Shown piece after piece: positions 14,650 through 17,731 of a DNA stretch of 17,731 nt. Origin of the DNA: Chloroflexota bacterium (GTDB lineage Bacteria > Chloroflexota > UBA6077 > CF-72); the NCBI GenBank assembly GCA_019247135.1, contig JAFAPL010000934.1:1-17731 (forward strand). Reading direction: 5' to 3'. Position numbers and translations under genes: made by a program. Each line of letters starts with the position of its first letter. Position 1 is the first letter of the stretch. Under the pieces are notes generated by a model that was not told where the DNA came from, made no database searches, and saw only the letters and a program-made list of their open reading frames with translations.

Positions 14650-15707
14650 GCCACCGCCAGTAACGCTGACTTCGCACCCTCAGCCTGTGTCGACCAGCGC
14701 AGATCGGGTCGAAGAGCCCTGCTCGCGAGGTGGCGGCGAATCGTGGCAATGCGCAGATAACGAGATCCTTCCAGATCCTCCAGCGTCAGAGCGCGAAGTC
14801 GATATGCGTCGTAAAGCTCCTCTACGCCCGTCCGCACCGTCCATTTTGGCTGGAACTCGGTGAGGACGCGGGCGATCTTCGAGCAATCGACACGATAGCA
14901 GCGTGTGTCGGGACCGCCGTCACCAGCATAGGTCACCTTGCTGCCTGGCACAATGTCGCACACCAGGTCAGCTAGCTCGCGGATGCGATAGTTCTCGGAC
15001 GTTCGGCCCACGTTGAACGATTGGTTGCAAACCAGTTCACGCGGCGCGTGCAGGACGGCGATAAATGCGGCTGCGATATCGCGCAGGTGTACGAGTGGTC
15101 GCCAGGGCGTCCCGTCACTCTTGATGAGAATCTCACCCGTGGCAACGGCATATCCCACGAGGTTGTTGACCACCAGGTCGCCTCTTAAACGGGGCGAGAC
15201 ACCATACGCGGTAGCGTTACGCAAGAAGGTCGGACAGAATTGTCCGTCAGCCAGGCGCCGGACATCTCGTTCCACGAGAACTTTGGAATGTCCGTACGGA
15301 GTAACCGGATTGAAAGCAGCCGACTCGTCGAGAAAGTCGTCGCCGGCCGCCCCATACAAACTGCAGGAGGACGAGAAGATAAACCTTTTCACGCCAGCCT
15401 GTTTTGCGAGTGCGGCAAGCCGAACGGAGGCCCGGTAATTGACGTCGTAGGTGAGGTGCGGGTCGAGGTCGCCTAGCGGGTCGTTGGACAGCGCCGCCAG
15501 ATGCAGGACCGCATCGAAACCCGACAAGTGGTCGGCCTCGACATCTCGAAGGTCCAGTCGCAACGAGGGGATCTCCTCAGGGCTAGTGAAGTCGCACCCA
15601 TCAAACAGGCCGCTGTCCAGCCCAACAACTTCGTGGCCGTCGTCTTTCAGGAGCGGGGCCAGAACCGAACCGATGTAGCCCTTGTGCCCAGTGAGCAGTA
15701 CCTTCAT
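14646..15707 (-). CDS. NAD-dependent nucleotide-sugar epimerase/dehydratase (extended SDR)
   Basis: A 353-residue extended SDR. T-G7-H-K-G10-Y-I-G13 binds NAD(P). F-S-S-S-C-S-L-Y-G supplies the catalytic Ser, and Y138-G-H-S-K142 is the YxxxK pair. [11 protein letters not shown] and R-P-L-V-H-L-R-D-I are typical of sugar epimerases and dehydratases. The type M-K-V-L-x-T-G-H-x-G-Y-I-G resembles SDRs often seen near C-methyltransferase and RfbF-like genes (recollection, not checked). Reaction options are C4 epimerisation, 4-ketoreduction or dehydration. ATG 15707 is chosen over the longer frame to 15788: AGAGGA lies 9 nt upstream and the Rossmann motif then sits at the N-terminus. It is the first gene of the two-gene operon with the dehydrogenase. 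Confidence 0.9.
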   Translation of the reverse strand: MKVLLTGHKGYIGSVLAPLLKDDGHEVVGLDSGLFDGCDFTSPEEIPSLRLDLRDVEADHLSGFDAVLHLAALSNDPLGDLDPHLTYDVNYRASVRLAALAKQAGVKRFIFSSSCSLYGAAGDDFLDESAAFNPVTPYGHSKVLVERDVRRLADGQFCPTFLRNATAYGVSPRLRGDLVVNNLVGYAVATGEILIKSDGTPWRPLVHLRDIAAAFIAVLHAPRELVCNQSFNVGRTSENYRIRELADLVCDIVPGSKVTYAGDGGPDTRCYRVDCSKIARVLTEFQPKWTVRTGVEELYDAYRLRALTLEDLEGSRYLRIATIRRHLASRALRPDLRWSTQAEGAKSALLAVA

Positions 15708-15797
15708 AGCCGCGTCCTCTTGTGCATGAACCAGACGGCCTCCGATGACGGGCGCCCGTCGAGTTGCTTCATCCTGAGCTACGACCACGTAAAGCGC

Positions 15798-15826
15798 AGT
15801 TCATGGTGGGTTGAGTCACGGTTGAG
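15798..15826 (-). promoter_or_regulatory. 11-bp-period direct-repeat box upstream of the SDR-dehydrogenase operon
   Basis: Read toward the SDR gene there are two exact CTCAACC units (15826-15820 and 15815-15809), then ATGAACT (15804-15798), all starting 11 nt apart. The third unit differs by one base from the third unit of the UbiA box (CTGAACT). The box ends 90 nt before the SDR ATG, the most distant of the set. The third unit is also one arm of the dyad with 15842-15850. Confidence 0.65.
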
Positions 15827-16032
15827 CGTCTTGGCCGTCTGTGAACTGCGTGTAAACCGAAACTAACGCGCTTGCCCGACCTCTGCTCAACCATGTCGTT
15901 GGTACCGTTCGCGCGAGGCGCTTACGGAGCGCCGCACTCCACAACCGGCTCTTCAGGTGGGAGGAGAATCTCCACAGGGCAGGATGAAATGAGTTGTTGC
16001 GACCTGGTCTACGCCGACTGATTTCGGCAATT

Positions 16033-16046
16033 GCCCGCAAGCGGGC
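16033..16046. repeat. Perfect palindrome just upstream of the second glycosyltransferase gene
   Basis: GCCCGC-AA-GCGGGC is a perfect 6-bp inverted repeat whose end lies 15 nt before ATG 16062. As DNA it could be an operator; as RNA it would place a small hairpin against the ribosome-binding region. No dedicated direct-repeat box like those of the other units was found for this gene, so it may be controlled differently. Confidence 0.35.
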
Positions 16047-16061
16047 TGCGGAATACGATCC

Positions 16062-17006
16062 ATGTCCAGAACCAGAATTTCAGCCATTATCCCGACCATG
16101 AACCGCCCTGCGCTGCTCGAGCAGGCGCTCGCGAGCATCCGCCGCGTGGAGGGCCCCGATCTCGAGGTCGAGATTATTGTTTCAGACAACGAACCTTCGA
16201 CCGACGTCGAAGCAATCACCCATGCGTTCCACGGCGCATACGTGCGAGCCACGACGCCAGGTCCAGGCGCCGCCCGTAACGCTGGTGCCCTTGCTGCAAC
16301 TAGTGAATACCTGACCTTTCTTGACGACGATGATCTCTGGCTGCCGACCCACGTCCGTACCCACCTGAAGTTGCTCGAGGCACATCCGCGCCTCGCCGCA
16401 GTCATCGGCCAGAACGTCGGGGTGGACATGTCGTTGAAAAACGTTGGGCCCCCGCACCCGATGTCATTATTGGACCCTGCTGATATGTTTCGATCTTTGC
16501 TCGCGGTGGTACCACAAATCGGGTCGGTCGTCGTCCGCCACAGCGCGTGGAATGCCGTCGGTCCGTTCGACGAATCGCTCCTTGCCGCCGAAGATTGGGA
16601 CTGGTTCCTGCGGCTCGCGCTCCGGTGCCGCGTCGTATTCATCACTGTACCGTGCATAATGCACAGGTCGAGACCATTCAGCCGTGCCGAGGACCCAATC
16701 ATCGAGATGTATCGGCGGTACACGCTGCATGTGTTTTGGCTGAACGTGCGCCGCGCAGGGCTCGCGCGCTTGCCGCCCCACGTAACCGTACGAATGTGGT
16801 TGCGTCGCGTCGGCTATTTTGCAGGCAAATTCCTCGTCAGTGCCCAAGTACATGCATCGAACGACGACCACGAGGCCGCCCGCCGAGCCTTTGGGCTCGC
16901 CGCCAGAGCATCGGCGTTGCATACCGTCTGGCAGCTGATTCGCTCAGCTTCCCTCCGCCGCGCGGCCTGGGAAGCCTTCTTCGATAGTCCTACGCCGCAG
17001 AGCTGA
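16062..17006 (+). CDS. Family 2 glycosyltransferase (second of a paralogous pair)
   Basis: A 314-residue GT-A glycosyltransferase. I-S-A-I-I-P-T-M-N-R-P begins the fold, E-I-I-V-S-D-N follows, and F-L-D88-D-D-D91-L-W is the metal-binding motif. A-E-D-W-D-W-F-L-R-L is the acidic acceptor-site motif. It shares the order and spacing of nearly every block with the transferase at 12383-13315, including the C-terminal V-F-W-x-N-V-R-R-A-G and A-A-R-x-S-x-L-H-T. The two therefore arose by duplication and probably use related donors or acceptors. It diverges from the SDR operon. Its 3' end overlaps the convergent third glycosyltransferase by 17 nt. The specific sugar is unknown. Confidence 0.9.
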   Translation: MSRTRISAIIPTMNRPALLEQALASIRRVEGPDLEVEIIVSDNEPSTDVEAITHAFHGAYVRATTPGPGAARNAGALAATSEYLTFLDDDDLWLPTHVRTHLKLLEAHPRLAAVIGQNVGVDMSLKNVGPPHPMSLLDPADMFRSLLAVVPQIGSVVVRHSAWNAVGPFDESLLAAEDWDWFLRLALRCRVVFITVPCIMHRSRPFSRAEDPIIEMYRRYTLHVFWLNVRRAGLARLPPHVTVRMWLRRVGYFAGKFLVSAQVHASNDDHEAARRAFGLAARASALHTVWQLIRSASLRRAAWEAFFDSPTPQS

Positions 17007-17731
17007 TCGCTGCCGGTATGTTCTCGTTCGAGCGCGCCTGGTTATCTAACGCGGTACGTCTTGCGAGTAGCCCTCGCAAGGCCCACAACGCCGCACGCAA
17101 CTCGTAGTCGTCGCCGGCTTCCTCGAGTAAATAATCTATCTCGCGTTGATGGAACGCGTGGAACTCCTGGTCGGACCGGCGAGATGGCTTCAACCGTTGG
17201 CTGCCGAGATACCATGCGTACGCGGCCAACCAGCGGTGCAGACGCCGTCGATACTCTGCGCGGTTCAAGACCTTTGGGCCGTATCGAACCAACAGCCGAC
17301 CTTCCTGCGGTTTGAAGGAATTTACGCGGTCCGTGATGTTCATGAGCGAGCCGGGACGACTGCAGCGCGTGAACGTTAGCACCTGGTGCACGAAGCCCAG
17401 ATCCGACTCCAGCAGTAGTCGAAACGTGGCGTCCGTATCTGAGTGCCAGAATCGTCGGTCGTAGAACTCTGGACTTCTGGCGACCAGGTCTCGCCGGAAA
17501 AGAAGCGACGTCGGCGAGCCAGTGATCCAACCGCGCCACGCCGGCGCAAGCATGGCTTGACGGACGACGTCCCGCCCGTGCACGAACGTCTGCCAGTAGG
17601 GGATTATTCCATCAAGATCGACCCGGTCGGCATACAGACGGTACGCGCTCACGACACCGACTGAAGGATGCTGCTCGGCGACCGAGACCATCCGCTCCAG
17701 ACACTCGGGGTAGATCCAGTCATCGGCGTCG
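16990..17731 (-). CDS. Family 2 glycosyltransferase, partial (N-terminus beyond the right edge)
   Basis: At least 246 residues, reading leftwards from the window edge, where the frame opens with D-A-D-D-W-I-Y-P-E-C-L-E-R-M. This is the DXD region of a GT-A glycosyltransferase, so about the first 90 residues are missing. G-W-I-T-G-S-P-T-S-L-L-F-R-R and F-W-H-S-D-T-D-A-T-F-R-L-L are the acceptor-side motifs. The last 100 or so residues are Arg-rich and helical. It does not resemble the two paralogous transferases closely and is a different subtype. The stop codon TAG lies at 16992-16990, inside the 3' end of the convergent gene. Donor and acceptor are unknown. Confidence 0.85.
   Translation of the reverse strand, partial: DADDWIYPECLERMVSVAEQHPSVGVVSAYRLYADRVDLDGIIPYWQTFVHGRDVVRQAMLAPAWRGWITGSPTSLLFRRDLVARSPEFYDRRFWHSDTDATFRLLLESDLGFVHQVLTFTRCSRPGSLMNITDRVNSFKPQEGRLLVRYGPKVLNRAEYRRRLHRWLAAYAWYLGSQRLKPSRRSDQEFHAFHQREIDYLLEEAGDDYELRAALWALRGLLARRTALDNQARSNENIPAAISSAA

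Larger units (their letters stand above)
15708..16061. other. 354-nt divergent intergenic region between the SDR operon and the second glycosyltransferase gene
   Basis: No gene is apparent. It contains the direct-repeat box at 15798-15826 and an isolated inverted CTCAACC at 15886-15892. It also has a long dyad, CGCAGTTCA (15795-15803) with TGAACTGCG (15842-15850), extendable by three more pairs if G-U is allowed. GGAGA-A-TCTCC lies at 15963-15973 and a perfect palindrome at 16033-16046. No convincing sigma-70 promoter or terminator could be picked. Confidence 0.6.

Noticed and set aside
15875..15892. An eighth repeat box in front of the second glycosyltransferase
   Set aside because: CTCAACC at 15886 is exact but its neighbour CCCGACC matches only 5 of 7, and it lies 170 nt from the start, so it is not called.
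15953..16723. 256-codon minus-strand frame over the second glycosyltransferase
   Set aside because: It is Ser/Thr/Arg-rich and without motifs, while the plus strand has a clear GT2 protein.

Overview
The window comes from a high-GC bacterium and is a dense biosynthetic locus for nucleotide sugars, glycoconjugates and an acyl- or aminoacyl-modified product. I cannot assign a phylum. No ribosomal, tRNA or housekeeping gene is present, and no mobile element or CRISPR array is visible. There are 16 protein-coding genes, two of them cut by the window edges, arranged as about ten short transcription units that alternate in strand.

Left part (1-4552): a UbiA-family prenyltransferase (minus, runs off the left edge) diverges from a free-standing acyl carrier protein followed by a hexapeptide-repeat O-acyltransferase. 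These converge on a minus-strand pair, a large FkbH-type HAD-IIIC protein with a TPR-like N-terminus and a small VOC-fold protein. FkbH plus ACP is the known pairing for glyceryl-S-ACP formation.

Middle (4631-8057): a nucleotide-sugar block on the plus strand. It contains an RmlC-type epimerase, a TylC3/TcaB9-type sugar C-methyltransferase, an RfbF-like sugar-1-phosphate nucleotidyltransferase and a PIG-L deacetylase. The last three are coupled by two TGATG start/stop overlaps.

Right part (8054-17731): a minus-strand operon of an FAD/NAD(P)H monooxygenase-like protein and a single-module A-T-TE NRPS whose substrate-pocket residues look Lys2-like. Next come a family 2 glycosyltransferase (plus), a minus-strand pair of an SDR epimerase/dehydratase and a COG4091-type dehydrogenase, a second glycosyltransferase paralogous to the first (plus), and a third glycosyltransferase cut by the right edge (minus).

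The most striking signal is not a gene. Five intergenic regions hold seven copies of an 11-bp-period direct repeat that reads CTCAACC-N4-CTCAACC in the direction of transcription, usually with a weaker third unit containing AAC. The copies lie upstream of UbiA, ACP, FkbH, the C-methyltransferase operon, the FAD-NRPS operon, the first glycosyltransferase and the SDR operon. The geometry resembles PhoB/OmpR-family response-regulator boxes. It suggests that these units form one regulon under a regulator not encoded here.

A working model, by inference: the locus makes an activated, C-methylated (amino)sugar, decorates it with ACP- or PCP-borne acyl groups, and transfers it with the glycosyltransferases, possibly onto a polyprenyl carrier.
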